27,353 nucleotides of DNA from a virus (IMGVR_UViG_3300001472_000052:9745-37097); one strand, 5' to 3'. Positions 1 to 6,305 are shown, counted from the stretch's first letter. Notes: generated from the sequence alone by a model not told the origin. Made by a program: numbers and translations.

Positions 1-1
1 T

Positions 2-298
2 ATATATGATCCAGTAACTAATATAACAACTGTGACATATATGTATCTAGGTTGGCAAGATTTTGAAATGCCAGTCTATATGTTAGCATGGTTAGCTACA
101 AATCCTGTATCAACTGGATCAAGTGAATGGTATGATTGGGCTAGTGATAGTACTAATACCAACCCAGACTATTCAATACTTAGTACAGAATATTATATGG
201 GTACCGGTCAAGGTGCATATTGGAATGGAGATTATAAATATAATAATGTAAATAAATCAGACTTAATTACTAACGGTGATATAGTCACAGAACTTTAA
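2..298 (+). CDS. C-terminal end of an unknown protein (5' partial)
   Basis: The reading frame is open from the left edge of the window and ends at a TAA, so this is the tail of a gene that starts upstream. An in-frame GTG lies at 32, but the frame continues unbroken before it, so I do not treat it as the start. The visible 98 residues are rich in Tyr, Trp, Asn, Ser and Thr and poor in Lys and Arg. This composition is common in secreted or virion-surface proteins, but no family motif is recognisable. It is followed after 4 bases by a membrane protein gene on the same strand. It could be the end of a structural protein or of an exported host-interaction protein; I cannot decide. Confidence 0.6.
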   Translation: MYDPVTNITTVTYMYLGWQDFEMPVYMLAWLATNPVSTGSSEWYDWASDSTNTNPDYSILSTEYYMGTGQGAYWNGDYKYNNVNKSDLITNGDIVTEL

Positions 299-302
299 TC
301 AT

Positions 303-632
303 ATGAAAAACTTAATCAGATCATTAATAAAAATCATATATGTGGTAGTGTTACCTTTATTATTTATACTTGGTACATACCATTATGTTACAAATTATGC
401 AGTAAGTACAGGCATACTATTAATTATTACACTTCTTGGTGTAGCAGTAGTAGCTAACTCAGTAATGTATTTAGTTTTCTTATCTAGTACAAGAATGCTT
501 CCTAAATGTAAGGTAGAGATTATACCTATATTTGGTTTAGCATTTGGTATAGACCCTGATCAAAAGGATAAAGTAACTTGGTTGTTACTCTTACCTTTTA
601 TATCATTAGAGTTTACTGTGAGATTAAAGTGA
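303..632 (+). CDS. Small multi-pass membrane protein
   Basis: A 109-residue protein starting four bases after the preceding stop. Hydrophobic segments at about residues 8-27 and 36-60 are clear membrane-spanning candidates. A third hydrophobic stretch lies near residues 92-105. A short basic N-terminus (MKNLIRSLIK) precedes the first segment, which favours a cytoplasmic N-terminus. No holin, spanin or superinfection-exclusion signature is recognisable, though its position at the end of a transcription unit would allow any of these. The gene is followed by 218 bases without a gene that hold two hairpins, so it is probably the last gene of its operon. Function is unknown. Confidence 0.7.
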   Translation: MKNLIRSLIKIIYVVVLPLLFILGTYHYVTNYAVSTGILLIITLLGVAVVANSVMYLVFLSSTRMLPKCKVEIIPIFGLAFGIDPDQKDKVTWLLLLPFISLEFTVRLK

Positions 633-648
633 ACTAGAGTTCATACAA

Positions 649-688
649 ACAGTACCAGTATATAGTTATAGTATATATATACTACTGT
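649..688 (+). other. AT-rich hairpin after the membrane protein gene
   Basis: ACAGTA (649-654) pairs with TACTGT (683-688), and inside it GTATATA (658-664) pairs with TATATAC (676-682), leaving a short AT-rich loop. It begins 17 bases after a stop codon, so it could help end the upstream transcript. It lacks a U-tract and is not a classical terminator. In DNA this AT-rich repeat could also extrude or bend. Seen directly in sequence; the role is inferred. Confidence 0.4.
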
Positions 689-717
689 AGTTAGGCCTTG
701 TGGATTATGAGTGGTGG

Positions 718-787
718 CTAAATGGATAGTAACAATACCTTTTTAATATAGCATATTGTTTAAGGTTGCGTTACTATCCTTATTTAG
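718..787 (+). promoter_or_regulatory. Long nested stem-loop in a 218-base leader
   Basis: This lies in the gene-free stretch 633-850. CTAAAT (718-723) pairs with ATTTAG (782-787) and GGATAGTAAC (724-733) pairs perfectly with GTTACTATCC (770-779), separated by a two-base bulge. Further in, CCTT (738-741) can pair with AAGG (762-765), and AATAT (745-749) with ATATT (753-757) around a 3-base loop. This makes a 70-base hairpin. No U-tract follows, so it is not a simple terminator. A leader RNA element, RNase site or small RNA is possible. It stands about 60 bases before the start of the next gene at 851 and is followed by a pyrimidine-rich element shared with 2897-2924. Confidence 0.6.
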
Positions 788-795
788 GTTACATC

Positions 796-823
796 AACTG
801 CTCCCTTCCTTACACATGCAGAT
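796..823 (+). repeat. Dispersed 28-base element, copy A (leader of gene at 851)
   Basis: The core reads AACTGCTCCCTTCCT. Copy B is at 2897-2924 in the second structured leader, and a copy of the same length, 23 of 28 bases identical to this one, is at 9934-9961 inside a coding region. Copies A and B each follow a hairpin and precede a start codon by about 50-57 bases after the CTCCC core. The pyrimidine-rich core resembles an anti-Shine-Dalgarno sequence and is unusual in this AT-rich DNA. A regulatory role is inferred from position only. Confidence 0.45.
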
Positions 824-850
824 ATCAATTTAAAAATCAATAAAATAATT

Positions 851-1378
851 ATGGCAAATCAATTCAAAATCAATCAAAACATAGTAGAAAATATACTACA
901 GAATGTTTTAGAACCTAAAAGCCCACATAATAGTGAGCATATATTTAATATCTTGATGAGAGAACTACCAGATCATGCAAAAGAAAGTATATTACATCTT
1001 AGTTTGACTAAAGAAGACTATACTCCTGTGAAAATAGGAGACTATGTCAAGCTTGAAGTACCATCTTATCATTCTGGACAAGAGTATGAATGGGATATAC
1101 TTGAAGATATGGGTCTTTGGCCAGGTGGTGGTATGGTATATGGAAAAGTTACCGGTGATTCATCATGGGGTAATGATAAATTCAATCCATTCTATAGTAA
1201 CATTAAGCTAGAGTTACTCTATCATGACAAAGATAAGAAGCTTAGACTATATGATCATAGTGCAGAGCCTATGTCATTAATAAAAGTTAGTGAATCTGAT
1301 ATTAAATATTTTGATATATTAGATACTGATGTATTAATAGATAACATAACAGAAGAAAACACTGAAAAAGATGGCTAA
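851..1378 (+). CDS. Hypothetical protein, 175 aa
   Basis: The first gene after the 218-base structured leader, with ATG preceded by an A-rich, Shine-Dalgarno-free sequence as elsewhere in this window. The protein is soluble. Residues 1-55 look helical, and a middle part (about 60-135) alternates beta-rich segments with a Gly-rich turn (WPGGGMVYG). The acidic C-terminus runs to a stop that overlaps the next start by 8 bases. It heads a three-gene overlapping cluster (851-1818), so it is probably co-translated with the HTH protein downstream. I do not recognise a family. The gene is likely real because of its length, its overlap with neighbours and its coding-like composition. Confidence 0.7.
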   Translation: MANQFKINQNIVENILQNVLEPKSPHNSEHIFNILMRELPDHAKESILHLSLTKEDYTPVKIGDYVKLEVPSYHSGQEYEWDILEDMGLWPGGGMVYGKVTGDSSWGNDKFNPFYSNIKLELLYHDKDKKLRLYDHSAEPMSLIKVSESDIKYFDILDTDVLIDNITEENTEKDG

Positions 1379-1583
1379 AATATCAATGGAACTATTGCAA
1401 GCAGAACAAAATTCATGGAAACTTATGGATAATGCTCTTAAAGATGCAAACGGTAAAAGTATACACTTTGGGAAGTATATGAATGATAAGTATGCTATGA
1501 ACAATGATGCCTTGTCAAAAGAAACAAGTGAATCAATGGCTATGCTTATCCTTTTAAAGGACCATGTCCAAGAAATTAAATGA
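1371..1583 (+). CDS. Small hypothetical protein, 70 aa
   Basis: A 70-residue, mainly helical, polar protein. It begins inside the last codons of the previous gene (8-base overlap) and ends 20 bases inside the next gene, which is typical of translational coupling. There is no membrane segment and no cysteine. Methionine content is high for its size. No motif is recognisable. Its position between an unknown protein and a helix-turn-helix protein suggests a shared regulatory or early function, but nothing in the sequence defines it. Confidence 0.65.
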   Translation: MAKISMELLQAEQNSWKLMDNALKDANGKSIHFGKYMNDKYAMNNDALSKETSESMAMLILLKDHVQEIK

Positions 1584-1818
1584 TAGATTTGGTATTGTTA
1601 AGTATAAAGTCTTATCAGATCCAAGTTTGTCTATACAATCAAAAGGGTTATATAGTCTCATAGCTTGCTATGTAGATAAAAACCGTGAAGCATATCCATC
1701 TGCTTCAACACTTGCTGACTCAATGGATATATCCCAAAGATATGTTTTTAAGCTATTAAAAGAGCTGAGACAGCATAATTACATAAAAAGAATAAAGGGT
1801 AAGTTAGTTATTATTTAA
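1564..1818 (+). CDS. Helix-turn-helix protein (HTH_36-like)
   Basis: An 84-residue protein. Residues 1-20 form a short lead-in, then comes a winged-helix DNA-binding pattern: SKGLYSLIACYVDKN, an AYPSASTLADSM recognition unit, then ISQRYVFKLLKELRQHNYI. This is the layout of HTH_36-type domains found in replication initiators and phage regulators. It lacks the large C-terminal part of a full initiator, so it is more likely a stand-alone repressor or activator, or a trimmed initiator. The ATG overlaps the upstream gene by 20 bases. It is the last gene of its cluster and is followed by about 100 untranslated bases. The family assignment is good; the DNA target is unknown. Confidence 0.75.
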   Translation: MSKKLNDRFGIVKYKVLSDPSLSIQSKGLYSLIACYVDKNREAYPSASTLADSMDISQRYVFKLLKELRQHNYIKRIKGKLVII

Positions 1819-1900
1819 GTGATAGCTATATAAGTGCAATTTATTTTTGAATTTAACTAATAATATCTTATAATTAGTGAGCCAAAGGCAGTTATATTTT

Positions 1901-1908
1901 TATCTTTG
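1901..1908 (+). promoter_or_regulatory. Possible Bacteroidota -7 promoter element
   Basis: TATCTTTG is an exact match to the Bacteroidota -7 consensus TAnnTTTG and lies in the gap 1819-1917. No convincing TTG-type -33 element is present about 23 bases upstream. The predicted transcription start would fall only a few bases before the ATG at 1918, giving a nearly leaderless message. It may be a chance match in AT-rich DNA. Confidence 0.3.
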
Positions 1909-1917
1909 TTGATAGAT

Positions 1918-2184
1918 ATGATAGTACAACTACCCAATGGCCGCATAATTGAGTGCTCAGTAGAGCAATACCTCTCATTAACTGATGATGAGGTTAGAGA
2001 TCTTAATGGCTTAAGTTCAGCATACACAAAAGAAGTGGTCAATCCCTTTTACAATGCATTTTCAGGTAAGACAGTCATAGTTGATTATGAACCAGAGTTC
2101 ATAGATGAGCATGAGCCTGCCTTAGATGAAATAGAAGCATTTGAAAAGTTAGATGATCCATATTTTCATTCAGATGACGTGTAG
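1918..2184 (+). CDS. Acidic hypothetical protein, 88 aa
   Basis: I place the start at ATG 1918 (M-I-V-Q-L-P-N-G) rather than at the in-frame TTG 1906, because the ATG begins the conserved-looking part and the TTG overlaps the possible promoter element. The protein is strongly acidic, with Asp/Glu spread through residues 20-88 and a C-terminus of alternating acidic and aromatic residues. The N-terminal part (QLPNGRIIECSVEQYLSL) looks like a short beta hairpin plus helix. No family is recognised. It is followed by 40 bases and then a second acidic protein. Small acidic phage proteins often inhibit host enzymes or mimic DNA, but that is only a possibility here. Confidence 0.65.
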   Translation: MIVQLPNGRIIECSVEQYLSLTDDEVRDLNGLSSAYTKEVVNPFYNAFSGKTVIVDYEPEFIDEHEPALDEIEAFEKLDDPYFHSDDV

Positions 2185-2224
2185 TCATCAAACAATCATT
2201 TATTAATTTATTAAAACTAAAAAA

Positions 2225-2827
2225 ATGCAAAGCAAAGTCAATGTATGTGCTGATGACATGGGTAATGTTATCATTCAATCAAAAAACAATTCAGAGTATG
2301 GTTATGTAAGACTACAACAAGACAGAGTTACCTTTGGTAACAATGGCTGGGTTAAAAAGTCTAATGTATCAACGTTATTATTAGGTAAGTTAGAAGACTT
2401 ACAATCATTAAACTTTAAATCAGGAGATGTTATTGCTGGTAAGATTGTTATTAAAGAACAATTAGAGCCATTTAATAGTAATGATCCAGATAGAGATTAT
2501 AAATACGCAGGTGATACTGGTATTATATGCTGTGTAGATGGTCAACCTATTTACAGAAAAGCAATGTTTACTGCTGATGTAACAGCACAAGATGTATTAT
2601 TGGCTCATACCAATGGTCAAGACATCAAAGATGCTAATGGTACTGCAACAGTAGGTAAGATTAAGAAAGCTACAACACTTGAAGCATTTGGCATAGAAGA
2701 AACTGATAACACTCAAGATGATGGTACACCACCATTAGATGAAGTTGAAGAAGTTACTGAGAATGAAGAAGTTACTGATGAAGTAGAAGAACTTGTAGAA
2801 GAAGAGGCTGAAACCTTTGAACTATAA
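2225..2827 (+). CDS. Hypothetical protein with acidic C-terminal tail, 200 aa
   Basis: Residues 1-150 look like a compact beta-rich domain, with segments such as GNVIIQSKNNSEYGYVRL and SGDVIAGKIVIKEQL. From about residue 155 to the end the chain is almost only Glu, Asp, Val and Thr and finishes in -TFEL. A beta-rich body plus an acidic tail ending in hydrophobic residues is the general plan of single-stranded DNA-binding proteins (compare the protein at 10741-11412, ending -SDFDL). No OB-fold can be proven by eye. The gene is preceded by a Shine-Dalgarno-free A-rich leader. Immediately after its stop begins a 77-base hairpin. I leave the function open, with an SSB-like or DNA-mimic role as one possibility. 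Confidence 0.65.
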   Translation: MQSKVNVCADDMGNVIIQSKNNSEYGYVRLQQDRVTFGNNGWVKKSNVSTLLLGKLEDLQSLNFKSGDVIAGKIVIKEQLEPFNSNDPDRDYKYAGDTGIICCVDGQPIYRKAMFTADVTAQDVLLAHTNGQDIKDANGTATVGKIKKATTLEAFGIEETDNTQDDGTPPLDEVEEVTENEEVTDEVEELVEEEAETFEL

Positions 2828-2904
2828 GAGTAGTTAATAATTTGTTAGGTTAAGATGGGTGTATAGCAATTGTTGTTATACACCCTGATTAACTTTAACT
2901 ACTC
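2828..2904 (+). promoter_or_regulatory. Long two-part stem-loop directly after a stop codon
   Basis: GAGTAGTTAA (2828-2837) pairs perfectly with TTAACTACTC (2895-2904). The inner arm GGGTGTATA, starting near 2857, pairs with TATACACCC ending near 2885, around a loop of about 11 bases. The element starts at the first base after the stop of the acidic-tailed gene and ends 54 bases before the next ATG (2959). No U-tract follows. A leader RNA, processing site or transcript-stabilising 3' end are all possible. The matching layout at 718-850 argues that it is a recurring module and not chance. Confidence 0.6.
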
Positions 2905-2924
2905 CCTTCCTCATATATGAGGGT
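2897..2924 (+). repeat. Dispersed 28-base element, copy B (leader of gene at 2959)
   Basis: The core AACTACTCCCTTCCT matches copy A (796-823) at 14 of 15 bases. It overlaps the right arm of the preceding hairpin. Its right half includes the perfect palindrome CCTCATATATGAGG (2909-2922), which copy A lacks. The CTCCC core lies 57 bases before the ATG at 2959, compared with 50 bases in copy A. Both leaders end in AATCAATAA followed shortly by AATTATG. Confidence 0.45.
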
Positions 2925-2958
2925 AATCCTTTTACTAATCAATAACTACTAAACAATT

Positions 2959-3495
2959 ATGCTATCTCAAGAACAATTAGAAATATTAATAGAACAACAA
3001 CAAAAAGACAATCTTTCCAAAAGGGAAGAGCGTTACCACTACTATGGGATATTAGCTGAATATCAGTTACATCCAGCCTCATTAGTAAACTCTTTAAGTT
3101 ACACCAAACTAAATCCGTATCAACATTTTTTGTTTAAACGTGTGCTTCATGGTCTTAAGGTTTATAAACCTGAAGAAGTTAGAAAGCTACACTGGGACAA
3201 GAAACGTAGAATAACTAAGGTTTGGAAACGTGGACAAAGAGAGATCAATGCTTGGAAACAAACTATTTGTAATAAGCGTGTAAATGCTTATCTTAGCAAA
3301 ACATTCAAGCACTCACCACTGGCACAGTATATTGCAAATATACCAGCCACTGAAGTATTAGAAGATTATACTAACACTATGAATTTCAAAGAGTTAGGTA
3401 TAACTTATGAAGATGTAATATTAAAATTTATGTCATTAGGATTACTTCCTAAAAACTATTTAGAACTAAAAAATGAGCATCAAAAAAGTATCTAA
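2959..3495 (+). CDS. Basic hypothetical protein, 178 aa
   Basis: A mainly helical, basic protein. Residues 1-45 are Gln/Glu/Lys-rich and may form a coiled coil. Residues 70-110 hold many Lys, Arg and Trp (for example KLHWDKKRRITKVWKRGQRE), which suggests contact with nucleic acid. No catalytic motif is visible. It follows the second structured leader, and its last 23 bases overlap the start of the HNH-like gene, so the two are probably translated together. A DNA-binding role linked to the HNH protein is an inference from charge and context; I do not recognise the family. Confidence 0.65.
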   Translation: MLSQEQLEILIEQQQKDNLSKREERYHYYGILAEYQLHPASLVNSLSYTKLNPYQHFLFKRVLHGLKVYKPEEVRKLHWDKKRRITKVWKRGQREINAWKQTICNKRVNAYLSKTFKHSPLAQYIANIPATEVLEDYTNTMNFKELGITYEDVILKFMSLGLLPKNYLELKNEHQKSI

Positions 3496-3742
3496 AAAAA
3501 TGTCTAAATTAAATACTGCTTATAGCAAATTGCGTAGGCAGTATTTAACAGACAAAAATGTATGTCATGCTAAAATACATAACTGTAGTTTACACGCTAC
3601 AGATGTGCATCATAAACATGGACGTGGTGTATATTACTTGGACACATCTACATGGATGCCGGTTTGTAGAAACTGTCATATGTGGATAGAAGAACATCCA
3701 GCTGAATCCTTTGAATTAGGATTTTCAGGCTTAAGATCATAA
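3473..3742 (+). CDS. HNH-like zinc protein, possible endonuclease
   Basis: An 89-residue protein with a basic N-terminus (residues 1-30) and a compact metal-binding core. A first Cys pair sits in VCHAKIHNCS, then comes ATDVHHKHGRG with the His-His pair typical of HNH nucleases, then PVCRNCHMWIEEHP with a second CxxC and a following His. This spacing fits small phage HNH proteins that nick or cut DNA near packaging or recombination sites. The alternative is a structural zinc finger with no cleavage activity. It overlaps the upstream basic gene by 23 bases, and two tRNA genes begin 6 bases after its stop. HNH genes beside tRNAs are a common mobile-gene pattern, though nothing here shows homing. 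Confidence 0.7.
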   Translation: MSIKKVSKKMSKLNTAYSKLRRQYLTDKNVCHAKIHNCSLHATDVHHKHGRGVYYLDTSTWMPVCRNCHMWIEEHPAESFELGFSGLRS

Positions 3743-3748
3743 CTATAT

Positions 3749-3822
3749 GGTCCCATAGCTCAACTGGATAGAGCAACAGCCTTCTAAGCTGTAGGTTCAA
3801 GGTTCAAGTCCTTGTGGGATCA
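3749..3822 (+). tRNA. tRNA-Arg (anticodon TCT)
   Basis: A full cloverleaf can be drawn: acceptor GGTCCCA with TGGGATC (one G-U pair), D stem GCTC/GAGC, anticodon stem ACAGC/GCTGT with loop CTTCTAA, T stem CAAGG/CCTTG with loop TTCAAGT, discriminator A at 3822. The anticodon TCT (3783-3785) reads AGA, by far the commonest Arg codon in this window. CCA is not encoded and must be added by the host enzyme. Length is 74 bases. Confidence 0.95.
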
Positions 3823-3826
3823 CTTG

Positions 3827-3900
3827 GGACTCTTAGCTCAGTAGGTTAGAGCAAACCGCTCATAACGGTTAGGTCATAGGTTCAAATCCTATAGGGTCCA
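3827..3900 (+). tRNA. tRNA with anticodon CAT (Met or lysidine-modified Ile)
   Basis: Acceptor GGACTCT pairs with AGGGTCC (one G-U pair), D stem GCTC/GAGC, anticodon stem AACCG/CGGTT with loop CTCATAA (anticodon 3861-3863), T stem ATAGG/CCTAT with loop TTCAAAT, discriminator A at 3900. The first acceptor pair is a normal G-C, so it is not an initiator of the usual bacterial type. It could be elongator Met, or the tRNA-Ile2 whose C34 becomes lysidine and reads ATA; ATA is a very common Ile codon here. CCA is not encoded. Only four bases separate it from the Arg tRNA. Confidence 0.93.
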
Positions 3901-3915
3901 CCTTTAAAAAGAATT

Positions 3916-4017
3916 ATGAAAAACAAAACACAACTAATAAAAATATTATCTTGGACAATAGTCCTTGTAATAACAATAATTATATGGACAACAATATTCA
4001 AAGTAGTGTGCCAATGA
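3916..4017 (+). CDS. Membrane microprotein, 33 aa
   Basis: A short frame from ATG 3916, 15 bases after the tRNA pair, to TGA 4015-4017. The first 9 residues are polar and basic (MKNKTQLIK), followed by one hydrophobic segment of about 20 residues rich in Ile, Val, Leu and Trp, then a short tail. That is the plan of a single-span membrane microprotein. Its stop overlaps the ATG of the SF2 helicase as ATGA, a coupling arrangement used repeatedly in this genome and the main reason to believe the gene is real. Function is unknown. Confidence 0.6.
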   Translation: MKNKTQLIKILSWTIVLVITIIIWTTIFKVVCQ

Positions 4018-5114
4018 CTAACAGAGAAATAGTTCAGTCAGATGCATTAGAAATAACTAAAAAATATAAAAGATCTGGATTAGGTATATCAATGGGTGTA
4101 GGCAAGACAAGAATTGCCATTAAGCATTTGATGATAAACTTTAATCCATTAATTCAAGTACTTGTAGTAATACCTAAACACTCTGTAGCACAATCATGGA
4201 TTGATGAGTTAGGTAAAATGAATTTAGAAAAATTAGTAAAGCATATAACGTTTACTACATATCTATCATTAAAAAAACATAATCCAAATAACTATGATAT
4301 AGTTTATTTAGATGAATGTCACTCATTACTACCAGGTCATGAAGAGTTCTTATCTGTTTATAAAGGTAAGATACTAGGATTAACAGGTACACCACCAAGA
4401 GATAAACAATCTGTGAAAGGTATGCTTGTGCAAAGATACTGTCCAATTAGATATAGTTTTGGCGTAGATGATGCAACAGACAGCAATATACTAAATGACT
4501 ATAAAATAATTATACATGAGTTAGAGTTATCTAAGTTACCTACCTTAAAGAAAAAGAATAAGAATGGTGGACACTGGTATACTAATGAAAAGAAAGATTA
4601 TGACTATTGTAGCGGAAGAGTAAGTGATGCACAATCACCAAAGCAAATACAGTTTGCAAGAATCATGAGAATGAGAGCACTAATGGATTATCCTACTAAA
4701 GAATTATATGTTAAGTCTATGATTAAAAATATAGAAGATAAGTGTATAGTGTTTGCTAATACTCAGAAACAAGCAGACCGTATCAGTAAACATAGTTATC
4801 ATTCAGGTAATCCAAAGTCAGAAGAAAACTTAGAATTATTTTCAGATGGTAGGATTCATAACCTATCTTGCGTGTTACAATTATCAGAGGGTGTTACAAT
4901 ACCAGGGTTAAAACAAGGTATTATTATGCATGCATATGGTAATGAAAAGAAAACTGCACAAAGAATAGGTAGACTATTAAGACTTAATCCAAGTGAGACA
5001 GCAATATGTCATATACTGTGTTACAAAAATACACAGGATGTAAAATGGGTATCATCAGCCCTTAAATCATTTGATGAAAGTAAAATTAAACGTTATAACC
5101 CTTTAAATAGATAA
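4014..5114 (+). CDS. Superfamily 2 helicase (DEAD/DEAH, SNF2/RecG-like core)
   Basis: I start at ATG 4014, which overlaps the microprotein stop (ATGA), and not at the upstream TTG 3951, whose 21 extra residues are Asn-rich and lie over the microprotein frame. The 366-residue product has the two RecA-like lobes and almost nothing else. Motif I is SMGVGKT (26-32), motif II is DECH (100-103), motif III region is TGTPPRD (124-130), motif IV region is IVFANTQKQADRI, motif V region is LSEGVTIPGL, and motif VI is QRIGRLLR (316-323). SF2 enzymes use ATP to move on or unwind DNA or RNA. In Bacteroidota phages such helicases accompany the replication genes. The exact substrate cannot be read from the sequence. 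Confidence 0.88.
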   Translation: MTNREIVQSDALEITKKYKRSGLGISMGVGKTRIAIKHLMINFNPLIQVLVVIPKHSVAQSWIDELGKMNLEKLVKHITFTTYLSLKKHNPNNYDIVYLDECHSLLPGHEEFLSVYKGKILGLTGTPPRDKQSVKGMLVQRYCPIRYSFGVDDATDSNILNDYKIIIHELELSKLPTLKKKNKNGGHWYTNEKKDYDYCSGRVSDAQSPKQIQFARIMRMRALMDYPTKELYVKSMIKNIEDKCIVFANTQKQADRISKHSYHSGNPKSEENLELFSDGRIHNLSCVLQLSEGVTIPGLKQGIIMHAYGNEKKTAQRIGRLLRLNPSETAICHILCYKNTQDVKWVSSALKSFDESKIKRYNPLNR

Positions 5115-5118
5115 ATCA

Positions 5119-5265
5119 ATGGAAATCATAATCTTAGCATTAGTAGCTGGAGCCTCATTTATTGCAGGCAAAAGTGTAGGAAAATCAAAATTAAAAAAAA
5201 GTATTAATAAGTTAACTGTCAGAGAAATGTTAGTACATAAAAGACAAGAACTTAAAAATCTATAG
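5119..5265 (+). CDS. Membrane microprotein, 48 aa
   Basis: ATG 5119 lies four bases after the helicase stop, and the frame ends at TAG 5263-5265, two bases before the next ATG. Residues 2-17 (EIIILALVAGASFIAG) form one membrane-spanning segment with small residues. The remaining 30 residues are strongly basic with a helical Lys-rich stretch. This resembles small inner-membrane proteins with a cytoplasmic, possibly nucleic-acid or lipid-facing, tail. Tight spacing on both sides supports a real gene. Function is unknown. Confidence 0.6.
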   Translation: MEIIILALVAGASFIAGKSVGKSKLKKSINKLTVREMLVHKRQELKNL

Positions 5266-5267
5266 CT

Positions 5268-5507
5268 ATGGGAAAAATGAAAGAGCTCTTTATGGAGCAA
5301 CAACAAGAACTAGAGTACCGTGGAGCACATGATGCTATGATACATGGTCTTGCAAGAACAGCAATAGAAGAATATATAGAAGAAGGGGAAACCCCTTGTC
5401 CAAATTGTAATGAACCAGCTTTACTACGTAATGAATCAAACGCTAAATGCACTGAGTGCGGTCAAGAGTTTGTTTATGTTGATAATGGAGCATTAAGATT
5501 TGTATGA
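5268..5507 (+). CDS. Zinc-ribbon protein, 79 aa
   Basis: Residues 1-42 are helical and charged. Residues 43-70 hold a four-cysteine zinc ribbon: CPNC, a spacer of about 14 residues, then CTEC. The second knuckle continues into GQEFVYVDNG, a beta hairpin typical of rubredoxin-like ribbons. Such small ribbons usually bind nucleic acid or the host transcription machinery. No enzymatic motif is present. The final TGA overlaps the ATG of the next gene. A transcription-related role is only an inference from the fold. Confidence 0.72.
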   Translation: MGKMKELFMEQQQELEYRGAHDAMIHGLARTAIEEYIEEGETPCPNCNEPALLRNESNAKCTECGQEFVYVDNGALRFV

Positions 5508-5758
5508 TGGAAGAATATGAATATGACCATGATGGTGTTAAATGCACTGTAGAATATACTTATGATCCAGGAGAACCTGATCAATGGTATGACCAAAACG
5601 GAGATCCAGGAACACCTGGTTACGGACCAACCGTGGATGTAATAAATGTATGGACTGTATTGACAGATAGATTAGGAAATAATGTAAGTGTCAAGATAAA
5701 TGATCTTTTATATACAGAAGATATAGAAGGAGAAATACTACAATATAAAGAAGATTAA
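5504..5758 (+). CDS. Acidic hypothetical protein, 84 aa
   Basis: A small acidic protein rich in Tyr, Asp and Gly. The N-terminal half looks like a beta hairpin (DGVKCTVEYTYDPG), followed by a Gly/Pro turn region (QNGDPGTPGYGP) and a second beta-rich half ending acidic. The start ATGATG overlaps the preceding stop, so translation is probably coupled to the zinc-ribbon protein. An alternative start three bases later would remove only one Met. No family is recognised. Confidence 0.62.
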   Translation: MMEEYEYDHDGVKCTVEYTYDPGEPDQWYDQNGDPGTPGYGPTVDVINVWTVLTDRLGNNVSVKINDLLYTEDIEGEILQYKED

Positions 5759-5760
5759 TT

Positions 5761-5925
5761 ATGAAAAAAAAATTTAATAAGCAAGAGTACATAGAGGACT
5801 TAAAATATAGACAAGGTAGAAGTAAAGATAAAATGGAAAAAATATACAAAGGTTGCTTTGCAGTACTTTGTGCAGGATTTGTTTTATTTATACTTGGGTT
5901 AGTATCCTCTTTATTAAAAATATGA
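5761..5925 (+). CDS. Membrane microprotein, 54 aa
   Basis: The start at ATG 5761 lies two bases after the previous stop. Residues 1-30 are very basic and polar; residues 31-52 form one hydrophobic segment (GCFAVLCAGFVLFILGLV). This gives a single-span protein with a positively charged N-terminal region, which predicts N-in topology. Its TGA overlaps the next ATG at 5922 (ATGA). It is one of several membrane microproteins coupled to nucleic-acid genes in this window. Function is unknown. Confidence 0.6.
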   Translation: MKKKFNKQEYIEDLKYRQGRSKDKMEKIYKGCFAVLCAGFVLFILGLVSSLLKI

Positions 5926-6305
5926 AAGATCAATTATTTGTTCAAGCAACAATCAAGGAAGGTAAGTTACACTTCCCTATAAAAGCCTTTGAAACTAAGT
6001 ATAATAAGTTTCTTAAAGATATGCCTGATGGTGCACGTGTAGAATTATTTATAGGTGTACAAGATGGTAAAGGCAGTAATCCACAGTTAGCAAGAGTACA
6101 TGCTATGATAAGAGAAATAGCCCAAGAACTTGGCTATACATTTGAAGAAACAAAACTACAAGTAAAGCGTAAAGCTGGCCTATGTTTTGTTAAAAATGGT
6201 GTAGAGCACTGTAAATCCTTTGGTAAGTGTGATAAAGATGAACTCAATTTGGCTATACAAGCTTGTATTGAAATAGGAGATTTTAGTGGAATGCAATTAA
6301 GATGA
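5922..6305 (+). CDS. Hypothetical phage protein, 127 aa
   Basis: I choose ATG 5922, which overlaps the microprotein stop, over an upstream in-frame start at 5853 that would lie over the microprotein. The product has a beta-rich N-terminus (about 1-45) and a helical segment in the middle (QLARVHAMIREIAQELGYT), followed by a Lys-rich beta region with three cysteines (residues about 80-120). The general plan is faintly reminiscent of NinB-type recombination proteins, but I cannot show key residues, so this is not an assignment. Its last 9 bases overlap the end of the convergent minus-strand gene 6297-6713. Confidence 0.68.
   Translation: MKDQLFVQATIKEGKLHFPIKAFETKYNKFLKDMPDGARVELFIGVQDGKGSNPQLARVHAMIREIAQELGYTFEETKLQVKRKAGLCFVKNGVEHCKSFGKCDKDELNLAIQACIEIGDFSGMQLR

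Noticed and set aside
1857-2042. Leftward 61-residue frame
   Set aside because: Antisense to the acidic protein at 1918-2184, with no promoter or coding features of its own.
3951-4013. N-terminal extension of the SF2 helicase from TTG 3951
   Set aside because: The 21 residues are Asn-rich and overlie the membrane microprotein frame; ATG 4014 gives the ATGA overlap used throughout the genome.
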